This document shows, one piece after another, positions 8,902 through 19,000 of a DNA stretch of 64,000 nt. Both the position numbers and the translations under genes were made by a program. Origin of the DNA: Craspedostauros australis (Eukaryota; Bacillariophyta; Bacillariophyceae; Mastogloiales; Achnanthaceae). How positions within the stretch are numbered: position 1 is the first letter of the stretch; each line of letters opens with the position of its first letter. Under the pieces are notes generated by a model. The model was not told where the DNA came from. It saw only the letters and a program-made list of their open reading frames with translations, and made no database searches. The stretch lies in NCBI GenBank assembly GCA_026770025.1, contig JAMXDE010000008.1:1364001-1428000 (forward strand), read 5' to 3'.

Positions 8902-11900
8902 ATGAAGACGCAGCTGTCCAGCCTGCTGTCGGTGGCAGAAGCATGCCGCATTCTGGGAGAGGACCAGGTGCAATTCATGATCCGTCAGCTGCTCACTCTC
9001 AAACAGCGATCTCCACAGTTCCAGCATCATCAGCAACAGCAGCAGCGGGGCTTGGACAAGCCACCGACCGAGGAGGTGATCCGCAAAGATGCGCAGTTAC
9101 TGGCGCAGGCCATGTTCTACTCGGCCAACAACAGCGCCATCGTGCGTGACACCACATCCCCATTGGCGTCGGTAGGTTCTGCCGCCGTGGCCGTGGCAGC
9201 GAAAGCCTCGGCTCTGCCCACAAAGATCCTGCCCTCTCCCAGCATCATCAACAACAGCGCGATTCAATTCCAGAACAACCGGCGAGATCCCATGGCCGCG
9301 CAGATCTCATCGCATCAGAACCAACAGCAGCAGGTCGGCGTCCCTCCCCCGATCCGCCAGGCGTGGCAACGATTGACCAGCCGCAGGTTCATGTTCGACA
9401 AGATGGCGCTCATCAAATTCTCGGTCCCCGTCTGCGTCCAGCCGCACACGGGAGTGCACGGTCACATGGGTCTCTTCGATTGCCTCATGTATGCCATGCA
9501 GCACAAGCCAGGCACCAACAGCGCCGGCAACCCCAACAACGGCTCCATCGGCACGACGCCGGCTGCCTTCGGTCCGCCTCTCATCGCACTGCCAGACCTC
9601 ATCATCGTTCTCGCCATTTGCAAACAGTACAGGGAGCTCATGGAGACCGACAACATCCGCATAACGGTATCTCAGAAGTACCCGGACTCCAGCCGGCCTC
9701 ATTATCTTCCAGACACCGTCGACGAAATCATTGACGGTGGCAAGGCAAATGAAGGTGGCCCATCTGCAGCAGATGCATCAGATGCACTCGAAAATGAAAC
9801 CGGCAACGCACGGCATACGAATCAGCGAAACGGCAATCTTCCACCAAATGGAACTGTGCCCACGGTCACGGTGATCGAAAGCGACGACCCGCGCATCGAA
9901 CACATGGCCCGCTGGATGTTCGTCGTCTACGATGCATTCCAAAAGAAGGGCCTCGTGTCCAGAGACACCATCCAGCGCTTCCTCAGCGACGTGCATGGCG
10001 AAGACAGCTACAAGGGACCGACCATCCGAACCGTGCTCGATCGGGTCTTCGCCAACGCACCCTCCCTCACCAGTCGCGACTTTGTCAGATCCATCCAAGC
10101 CACGACCAATTTGCAACCCCGCCCGTCGCACATTCTCATGGACTGGATGGCGATGCTGGCGTCCGCCTTGGAACCACCGTCGGGCGGCATTCCGGAATCA
10201 ACCTTCGGCTTCCTCAAGCAGATCGATCAGGAGCTGCGTCTCCTTCCGCAGATCTGCAACGAGGTGGGACTGGCGGAAAGCCGCCTCTACGAGATCAAGC
10301 GGCGGTTCCACTCCCTCGTCGAAGCCGGCAGCAACATCATCCAGGGCGACCCCATGAGCGAGGAGGCCGAGGAGGAGCCGGCAGACACGAGCACGGACGT
10401 GGTGCAGGAGGCCAGCATGGGACGCAGAAAGCCGCAGTCGACGTCGCAAATGCCGAAGCACGTCATCAGCAAGGGAGCATTCTGCAGGGCCATATGTCCG
10501 CAGAATGACGAATTGGGACACGGAGGATACCTCCCGCAGATGGTGGCATTGCAGGTCTTTTCCAGCGTCGCGACCGCAGATCAGTACTGGGACTTGACTC
10601 ATGTCTTGCGCTTCGGTGGCGCGGCTGTGCGATCCGACGACAAGACCACAGTGCAATGGATCGTCCGCATGGTCGGCGACGGAAGGTCCGTGCTCAACCG
10701 GCAGAGCCTCTGCCAACTCATGCTGTGCCTGTGCGAGCATCACGAGTTCCGAACCAAGTCCGATGCACCCAAAGATTCACGCGTGTTCCTGCCACGTCCG
10801 AGTCGGGTGGAACGGCGCCGCAGCGTGTTTGAGCCTGTCATCCAAGCCACGGAGGAAACCCTCGTGAAGCGTTCCACAGCGATGGCTCTTGGCTTGCTGC
10901 CCAATCAGCCGGGTGACGATGACAGTCGGACCGACGTTGACGGCATGGCACAACTTAGTGTCGGCGTTCTTGTGGATGAAGTGTTCCGTGCAGTCGCCAC
11001 GAAGGGCGAGGGCAACGCAGAGGAAAAGGCGAATGACAGTCAGACGAGTGCGACGACCATGAGCATCGACGAACTGTTGGATTGGCACTGCGCAGAAACC
11101 GCCACTCCGAAGGATCGACGGCGGCTTGGTCCTCTCATGACAGAGCTGCGCCTCATTGCCAGCGTCCTGTTCGGCGTTCCGCCACGGTTGGCCAGCTTGG
11201 AGCACGCTGTGGTTGCAGAATTGACGCGTCGGCACAAGACGAGGTACCCGCAGAACACCGTCAGCCGCCGAGGACCGAAGGGCACCGTGTGGTACCTCAT
11301 CGATGATGTGTGGTACAAGGCATGGAACGGGCTGATCAAGCGCGTGTCCTTCGCAGCCGACGACGGCATCGATTTCCGTGACAAACCAGCCGGCGAAGGC
11401 AACCCGCGCCATTTCGGTCCAATCAACAACACGAAGCTGTTGCGGGATAATGGAAGCCTCGCCTTGCGTGCCGACATCAACTGGAGGCATGACTACGAGA
11501 TCCTGCCGCCGTTGGTTTGGTCGGCGTTGCAGGCATGGTACGATGGCGGTCCGCCAATCCATCGAACTGTCGTGCCCAACAGCCAACCTGGCAACGCCAA
11601 CGTGCATTCCAAAGGTGCCAGTTCCAGAGTGCGAACGGAGAACGAAATTGAACTCTATCCGCTCTTCGTGAGTGTCTTCATGTGCGATGCCACGTCCCGT
11701 GGCGAGGCTCGGCCGTTCCAGCAGCTAATTCCCATCAGCAGAGTGACGCCAGTCCGCGTGCTGCTGCTGCAGCTGTGCAAAGGGTTGGACATCGATCCGG
11801 ACCTGGGTCGCCTGTGGGTGATGGAGAACAACAAGAATACCCGCGGGTCCTCCGCGGGATCGTTGCTCTCTGCGTCAGCGGCATCGATGATAGAAGATGA

Positions 11901-14900
11901 GACCGCCGCCAAGGAGAACATGGACTGGTTGCTTCAGCTCGATCGGGCGATCGTCCAGCAACGTCACCAGCACAGCAACATGCCGCTGACCGACAAGCAG
12001 ATGGCGACCCTCACGCTGCTCCTCGAAGTCAAGGACGAGGACAGCGGCAAGTGGCCGCGTGGCATCAATGGGACCCAATGGGAGTTCAAGGATAAGAAGG
12101 AAACGCAGCCGGAGCTCGGAGATGGCATCGTGGGACTATACAACATGGGCAACACATGCTACCTCAATGCCTCCATCCAATGCCTCAGCCACACTCCCAT
12201 CTTCCGCGACTACTTCAACGCCAAGTGTCATCTCAACGATATCAACAAGTCCAACCCGTTGGGACACAAGGGCCAGCTAGCGCAAGTCAGCGCCGTGCTG
12301 ATCAACTCCTTGTGGAAGCGATTCAACCAGCAACCTCAGCACATACCGAAGCGCATCATCGCTCCGGGTTCCTTCGCCATCATCAACGCTCCGGCTCTCA
12401 CGCCGAAGACCTTCAAGGAGTCGTTGGGCCACTTCAGCGAGCACTTTTCCGGTAACGAGCAGCACGACGCTCAGGAGTTATTGGCCTTCATCCTGGGTGG
12501 TCTGTCAGAGGATCTAAACCGCATCGTGGACAAGCCGTACATCGAAGCGCCGGACTCTGACGGTCGTCCCGACAGCGAACTCGCGGACATCTGGTGGTCC
12601 AACCACCTGAAGCGTGAGATGTCCATCATCGTAGCCTTGTTCACTGGACAGTACAAGAGCTTGCTCACCTGCCGGACCTGCAAGTACGAAAGCGCGCGCT
12701 TCGAACCGTACTCCTTCCTGCAGTTGCCACTGCCGGAAGATGACCACATCTCGGTGTCCTTGATTCTTTATCCAATTCGTGACGGCGCCGAGGTCATGCG
12801 GTACGCTCTGCGCGTCAAGAACAATGGTAAGCTCCACGATGTCCTGATCGCCTTGGCCCGAATCTTGCATACCGATGAACTTGCAGAGGCGACCGGCAAC
12901 AACAACAACGACGACGCTATCGTAAGCATCAATGTGAATGGCAACGAGAATGGTGCTGCCGATACGACCGACAACGGCGACGAGCTACAAAGCACTACGA
13001 TGACGGAGGCTCAGAAGAAGGAATTGGAGCAGTTGTGTCATGAGCGCGCAAAGAATATGGCGGTCGTCGACATGATGGAAGGATACATCTTCAAGATTGC
13101 ACCAAACTCATGGGCCTTGTCCGATCTCCAAAACAAGGACACGGGCGAGCTACCTTTGTTGCATGTGTACGAATTGGATCCACCATTGCGAGAAAATGCA
13201 AGCAAATCCGCAACTGAAGCGACAGCCAACAGCAGCAGCACCGCCACCACAGCAGCAACGACGACGACGACGACGACTGTGGATGCGACCGTCAAGGAGG
13301 CCGTCTCCAATACCCGAGTCAAAGAAGATGATGATGATGATGTAGCACCGCGTGAAGACAAGGTAGACGTGGACGATCACAAGAATCAAGATACAAAGGA
13401 TGCTGTCGATGACATCAATAACGATGTCGATGTCAATGGCACTACCAACGAGAACTACAAAGACAATGGCAATGATAGTGCCAGCGACAGCGACACTGGA
13501 AGTGATGACGACGATGAACCCCCGATCAACAAGGAGATATTCTTGGCGGTCGCACAGCGTCGTTCCGAAGAAGTTGCTCGTCATTTGCTCCATCCTCTAG
13601 CCCACCGTGTGTTCGGCACGCCGATGTTGCTCCGCATTCCCACACCCTGCGGGATCACGGGTTCCGAGTTGTACGACTTCATTGCGAAACGATTGCGCAA
13701 CTTCGTCCCCAAGAACGCCCTCAAGTTTTTGACCAACGACCGCCAACAATCCACATCATTAGCAGCATCGTCAATGATTCCGATAGCCGCCGAACCTGAC
13801 GGGACGAACGTTGTTCCGGTGGATACTGCGGGTACGGGAAACGAAGACGCCAACGATGCTACTACCAAATACAAGGCCGCTGTCGCTGTCGCTGATGGCA
13901 AGACTGGCAAAAGCGCACCCAACGGCACGCGTCGACGTTTGCAGAAGACAATGACTGACATGGAGTCAGTCGCTGCCGGCGACGTGCCACGGTATGGCTT
14001 CCGACTGCGAATCACAAGCCGTGACGGCAAGCGGTGTGCTCTTTGCCCATGGTACGAGTGCTGCATCGGCTGCTTGGTGCCAGACGACGGCAGACCCACA
14101 GTGGTGACCAACGGTGACAGCGTGGTCATCGACTGGCACCTGGCTGTGGACTTGGCAACCTCCGGCTTCGGAACCCGCCGCAGCCAGATCGACCAAGTCT
14201 CTTCGCAGACCATGCAGGCGAGATCTAGATTCAACGTGCCCGTGAAGAACCACCCATCCTGCGGTGTCGGTTCCAAACGACGTGGATACGCCAACGCAAT
14301 CACGCTGGAGGATTGCTTGGATCAGTTCGCCAAGGAGGAGAAGATCCCTGAGGCATATTGCTCGTGCTGCAAGGAGTTCCGTGTCCAAACGAAGACCATG
14401 AGTCTATGGAGACTGCCACCCATCGTCATCATTCAGCTGAAACGATTCCAATTCACGCAACACATGCGCCGAAAGCTTCGTGACTTCGTCGCTTTTCCGG
14501 TAGAAGGCCTGGATCTGTCGCGAATCATCTCGCCAGATTCCCACACCAACGTCGCTGGGAAGACCAACTTGAGTGCAGCAGACAAGGGCGTTGGCGCCGA
14601 CGCGACGAAACCAACAGCGTCATCATCGTCTTTTTCAGCCGCACGTGTGGAAACTGTTGATGAGGTCGCATCTGAGACAAATGGAAACGATGGTGGGCCC
14701 ACGGATGGCGTTAACGACAGATCAGATGACAGCACAGATGGAGAAGCGGAAATTCCGGAAGGCACCAGTCCGCTGGCTCCCGAAACCGGTCGATCAGAGA
14801 TGCTGTACGATCTGTACGGCGTGGTCCATCACCAAGGTGCCCTCTCCGGTGGCCATTACGTCGCCTCTCTCAAGTCCGAAGTGGACGGTCAATGGCGGCT

Positions 14901-15108
14901 GTTCAACGACGCTCAGATCTTCGAGATCCACGAGAGCGACGTGGTGGATTCATCGGCGTACATCCTGTTCTACATACGACGGGATGTGAAGACCGCCAAC
15001 CTTTCAGACTTTTGGGACACGAGGCTGCGCGAAGACGGCGAGGGCATCTCCGAGGAAGACGCTGACAAACTCATGCGCGGGCGCTCGGATCGGTGTGTTA
15101 TTAGTTAA
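8902..15108 (+). CDS. ubiquitin carboxyl-terminal hydrolase, USP32-like, with CAAX box
   Basis: A single-exon cysteine deubiquitinase of 2068 residues. The N-terminal part has an EF-hand-like helical region (about 340-410, VVYDAFQKKGLVSRDTIQRF). A DUSP domain follows at about 785-885 (TVWYLIDDVWYKAWNGLI to ILPPLVWSALQAWYDGG), then a ubiquitin-like segment at about 915-975. The USP catalytic domain starts at about 1079: Cys box GLYNMGNTCYLNASIQCL with nucleophile Cys1086, QHDAQELL, CRTCKYES, CSCCKEF zinc-finger cysteines, and His box GALSGGHYVASL with His1985. Acidic Asn/Asp/Thr-rich inserts (about 1330-1560 and 1870-1960) split the catalytic domain, as in USP4/15/32. The last four residues are CVIS, a prenylation box; human USP32 also ends in a CAAX motif, so membrane attachment is likely. 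EF-hand-like plus DUSP plus USP plus CAAX makes USP32 the closest family. Confidence 0.93.
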   Translation: MKTQLSSLLSVAEACRILGEDQVQFMIRQLLTLKQRSPQFQHHQQQQQRGLDKPPTEEVIRKDAQLLAQAMFYSANNSAIVRDTTSPLASVGSAAVAVAAKASALPTKILPSPSIINNSAIQFQNNRRDPMAAQISSHQNQQQQVGVPPPIRQAWQRLTSRRFMFDKMALIKFSVPVCVQPHTGVHGHMGLFDCLMYAMQHKPGTNSAGNPNNGSIGTTPAAFGPPLIALPDLIIVLAICKQYRELMETDNIRITVSQKYPDSSRPHYLPDTVDEIIDGGKANEGGPSAADASDALENETGNARHTNQRNGNLPPNGTVPTVTVIESDDPRIEHMARWMFVVYDAFQKKGLVSRDTIQRFLSDVHGEDSYKGPTIRTVLDRVFANAPSLTSRDFVRSIQATTNLQPRPSHILMDWMAMLASALEPPSGGIPESTFGFLKQIDQELRLLPQICNEVGLAESRLYEIKRRFHSLVEAGSNIIQGDPMSEEAEEEPADTSTDVVQEASMGRRKPQSTSQMPKHVISKGAFCRAICPQNDELGHGGYLPQMVALQVFSSVATADQYWDLTHVLRFGGAAVRSDDKTTVQWIVRMVGDGRSVLNRQSLCQLMLCLCEHHEFRTKSDAPKDSRVFLPRPSRVERRRSVFEPVIQATEETLVKRSTAMALGLLPNQPGDDDSRTDVDGMAQLSVGVLVDEVFRAVATKGEGNAEEKANDSQTSATTMSIDELLDWHCAETATPKDRRRLGPLMTELRLIASVLFGVPPRLASLEHAVVAELTRRHKTRYPQNTVSRRGPKGTVWYLIDDVWYKAWNGLIKRVSFAADDGIDFRDKPAGEGNPRHFGPINNTKLLRDNGSLALRADINWRHDYEILPPLVWSALQAWYDGGPPIHRTVVPNSQPGNANVHSKGASSRVRTENEIELYPLFVSVFMCDATSRGEARPFQQLIPISRVTPVRVLLLQLCKGLDIDPDLGRLWVMENNKNTRGSSAGSLLSASAASMIEDETAAKENMDWLLQLDRAIVQQRHQHSNMPLTDKQMATLTLLLEVKDEDSGKWPRGINGTQWEFKDKKETQPELGDGIVGLYNMGNTCYLNASIQCLSHTPIFRDYFNAKCHLNDINKSNPLGHKGQLAQVSAVLINSLWKRFNQQPQHIPKRIIAPGSFAIINAPALTPKTFKESLGHFSEHFSGNEQHDAQELLAFILGGLSEDLNRIVDKPYIEAPDSDGRPDSELADIWWSNHLKREMSIIVALFTGQYKSLLTCRTCKYESARFEPYSFLQLPLPEDDHISVSLILYPIRDGAEVMRYALRVKNNGKLHDVLIALARILHTDELAEATGNNNNDDAIVSINVNGNENGAADTTDNGDELQSTTMTEAQKKELEQLCHERAKNMAVVDMMEGYIFKIAPNSWALSDLQNKDTGELPLLHVYELDPPLRENASKSATEATANSSSTATTAATTTTTTTVDATVKEAVSNTRVKEDDDDDVAPREDKVDVDDHKNQDTKDAVDDINNDVDVNGTTNENYKDNGNDSASDSDTGSDDDDEPPINKEIFLAVAQRRSEEVARHLLHPLAHRVFGTPMLLRIPTPCGITGSELYDFIAKRLRNFVPKNALKFLTNDRQQSTSLAASSMIPIAAEPDGTNVVPVDTAGTGNEDANDATTKYKAAVAVADGKTGKSAPNGTRRRLQKTMTDMESVAAGDVPRYGFRLRITSRDGKRCALCPWYECCIGCLVPDDGRPTVVTNGDSVVIDWHLAVDLATSGFGTRRSQIDQVSSQTMQARSRFNVPVKNHPSCGVGSKRRGYANAITLEDCLDQFAKEEKIPEAYCSCCKEFRVQTKTMSLWRLPPIVIIQLKRFQFTQHMRRKLRDFVAFPVEGLDLSRIISPDSHTNVAGKTNLSAADKGVGADATKPTASSSSFSAARVETVDEVASETNGNDGGPTDGVNDRSDDSTDGEAEIPEGTSPLAPETGRSEMLYDLYGVVHHQGALSGGHYVASLKSEVDGQWRLFNDAQIFEIHESDVVDSSAYILFYIRRDVKTANLSDFWDTRLREDGEGISEEDADKLMRGRSDRCVIS

Positions 15109-16090
15109 ACTCTTTCACTCTTGCAACTGTTGCGAACGAATCACTCTCTGAGCTTCGGCTTTGCATGGTACCAGAACAATTGAAGTGTACTCTGTTGATC
15201 GACACCATACTCGTACATGCATCCGACTCTGGAAGTTTGCCATCGATCGCCCATGTGCTGTTCTGCCCCTCCGTGCTCTATCAAAATAACACAGTCAGAA
15301 GACACCCCGGAAGAATGCACAGTGATCCGATTCGCAAACCTGCCGCACCCCGGATGATAGCGTTATCGGTGTGGGCCTGTTCCTGATGTCCATGGAGGCA
15401 ACGTGCTTGAGTATCCTGTGCACGGAGACGACCGGCAACGAAGTGTCTGCCTACCGGTATCAACTGCATGACAGTCCGAAAGGCAAAAATAGTACAACCG
15501 TCTTCACAAGAGGCTGCGTCGTCTTGCCCTTGCCCACATTGGAGTCTAAACTGCGGAGAGGGCATGTGCTGCCCCACGACCTCTTCTTGCGAGTAGATCA
15601 TGTCAAACCATGGCCCGAGCTTGCCCATGGAATGATGTGATACCATCCATTAATTAGTGAAGAGAGCAGCACATGTAAAACTATTGTCCCCACCCCTTGC
15701 TGTCTTTGCCTATGTATTCGTGTGATGACGTCTCATCAACACGATATTGAATGGGTGGATATCGTGTAGAGTGTTACTTATCTGTACCATGCCAAGTAGA
15801 ATTAGAATGCGTACCATTGAGCCCACGCCACTGCGAGCGATGACACGAATACTCGTACGCTGAGGTATTTCCAACGAAGAACGGTACTCATAGTCGTATG
15901 TATGTAGATTGCTCATGATATGTTGTTTGGGCACATGGTCAGAGTGTGTGCAGAATGGTGGCAAACTCCTCCTAGTCGTCCTCTCACATCTACAGCTTTG
16001 GTGACAAGAACGCGGTAGAGGTGCACATTTCAGCAACGTCGCCACCATTGCTGTGCTCTTCTGCTCATAGGTACGTATGATACGTGTGAA
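15109..16090. other. convergent intergenic region
   Basis: 982 bp between the stop codons of the USP gene (+) and the F-box/MSP gene (-). It holds only short overlapping frames with no motif. It would contain both 3' untranslated regions; nothing else was recognised. Confidence 0.6.
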
Positions 16091-19000
16091 TTAATGATAT
16101 GATCGCGGAGACAAGGTGTCGTCCTGTCGTTGCGTGAACCAGCTCCGAGCGTTGTTCTTCCATTCTCCGTTGCGAGAGATGAGGACGGACACAGGATTCT
16201 CCCAATCGTGAAGGAAGAGCATGGCCCCCCAGACCACCAGCATGATGGCGAGCGAAGCACAGAGCATGACCGAGGAAAAGCCACTTCGTTTCTCGCGAAT
16301 GCCCTCCATCACAGCGACGCGGCCGAAGAGGTATCCCCAAAAGCACGTTGCCGAAAGGCAAAAGAAGGTGGCCCAGGACTCCATCGCTGACGCCGAGATA
16401 GTGCCAGCACCGCCCAAAATGAGGCTTACCGATGTCACGACGAATTCCGCCAAGAACAGCACGCCGCCGGAGCTTCCCACCAGCTGCCCGACGAGAAAAG
16501 CCAAGATCACGACGTTCACAAGATTCATGGACTTCAAGATGGATCGTGTGTTGTTGGCGCCGGTGGATTCCCGACAAGTCTCCATGGTTTGCAGCGACAT
16601 GCTGAGTCCGAAGCTTATGCTTCCCGAGAAGACCGTCAGGAGGTTGAGTAGGAAATGCGGAGTTGTGGATGAGAAACTGCCTATCGTCACCAGCGCACCC
16701 ATCGCCAGCTTCTTGAAGTTCGATGCGTCACCCGTGTTGATGACTCGATGCCCCAAGGATATGAATCCGCGCCCGTTCTCCGCCTTGAAGGACAGCGACA
16801 GAGACACCGCGTCTGGATCATTGCGACTTCGCCAGTATGCGACGTGCTTCTTGAGTTCGTTCTGGCTGCGTCGATTCCATTGCGGCGTGAAGGTCAAGCG
16901 TTGGAGGAATAGCGGACACAAGGCGTCCCACTGTCGATGGATGGCATGTAGGATGTACGACTCGATCCTGTGTACGGATCTACGGTGTTGTTGTTGCTGC
17001 TGTTGCTGCTGTTGAGAGCGTGTTTGTCGTTGCTGCGCTGAAGCGTTCGAATCGTGATCGATGTGCTCCAGCATGGCACGGAAGTAATCGCGGCTGGTGT
17101 GCCGCTCGATCCACCTCCCGAGCACAAGCCAGCCAACGGCAAGGATCAACGCGCAATGCAGGCACTCTTGCTGCGATAGGAACCGCATCTTCGTTTCCAC
17201 GACGAAAGGCAATCCCTCCAGAGGATAATCCAATGGTACAGTCGGGATGACCTCGATATATCGCCCCAGGAGAGTCCAAAACAGCGGCAGCATCATCAAT
17301 GATATGCTCAACCACTGGGCACCGATCAGGATTCGACGATCCACGTACACAGCAGACGCACCGTGATTCTCATCCACCGTCCATCCCAAATGTGCTGACA
17401 GTATCCACAGCAAATTCAACGCACGTGGACCACGTCCATGGATCTGCGCTGGCGGTGGATGGTTGGGGTTTTGATCATTGAGACGACGCCGTTGTTGGAG
17501 AAGATTGGTGCCATCGCGGGTGCCGTGGCGGAGCCGGCTTGGGTCCAACAAAAACGGCTGTCTGTCACTTGGTGTCTCGCGGTTGTTGCGGTCGTTACGC
17601 TTGGATGCACGTGGCAACCTGACCTGAATCAGCTTGGTCTTGTACCGTTCCATCTGCGTCAATTCGCCGACTTGAAAACGTTCGACAATCTTTGATGGGA
17701 ACGACGATAGTGCAAACCGCCCCGATCCTGGCGGTGGGATGTTCATGACGTATCTATCGTGCGAAAAGACAAATCGTCTTGTCGGTCCCGGGGGTAACTG
17801 CAACGATTCGCTGCGGGGATAGACGAACAGTCGGTCCAACGCCAGCATCATTGAAAGATCGAGAGTGTTTTGGAACTCGTAATACACCATGGTCTCGTTA
17901 GACACGATGGGACGCTTCAAATCCCAATGGAAGTGGATCTTGCCGTTTGCAGGAATATGAACATCCATTGACAAGATCTTCGAGACGATCGGCCGGCGAA
18001 AGATCGTGCCTGGATACGGGATGCGGTCGTAGATGCCATGTGCCAGCAACGACCGTGGATCCTGCAAGATGCACAGCGCCGACTGCATCGCCGAAACGGG
18101 ATCATCCATGAAGATGTCTGTGATGATGCCCTTTTGTCGTCGCGCGAAACGATTGGTCTTGTCGAATGTCTGCAAATGATTGGGATCTTCTTGCGGACCC
18201 AGGCAGAAACGTCCTGGGCTATGTGCCAAGTTCGCAAATGCTTCCAAGTACTTTGGTTCGTGCTTCCACTGTTGTTGCGGCTGCACCTCTGGTGAGGTTG
18301 ATGCTACCGCTGCGATGGAATTCGTGCACAAAGGTGACCCATACACGCCCGCATGCCTCCAAGGAACGACTTCTGAGTGAACTTCGTTGTCCCCACGTAG
18401 CAGCGGCGAGTGATTGTCACCATCACCAGCAGCAGCAATGCTGTTGTCACTGCCCTTTGTGCTGTTGATTCGTTGGTACATCTCATCCGCAACGGTCTCC
18501 CATTGAAGCAGCACTCCACGTTGCTGGACTGTTAGCCATGGTGCGCCACGGTGGTTAACCAGCGTGTTGGTGATTTGGAACAAGACTTGACGCACCGAAT
18601 CGACGGATTCGCGATGCCCACTCATGTTGATACATCGCTTTGAGAGATGCAGGAGCACTTGATGCAAGCGCCGAAACTGGGAATCTCGTGCGATCTTCTC
18701 ATCATGACAGTCCAACATTCGCAGCACGTAGGCCTGCCCAATCTCCTCCATCCGCTGTCCCCATCGATGGTGGCAGTGCAGACATTTGAGTTCGGTGCGA
18801 TAGCTTTCGCCACGGCTTGATTGTTCCATTTCCAGTGTCATGTTGTTCAGCTGCTTGAAGATCGATGGAAAATGCTCCATCAGTTGCGGTGCAGAATGGA
18901 CGACAGTGCGATCAGCGGCGTCATGGACTGCGAATGGGACCATCGTCTTGCTCTGGAATGTTGAAAGGGGGTAGTTGGCGTTGACATGAGCCGATAGGGG

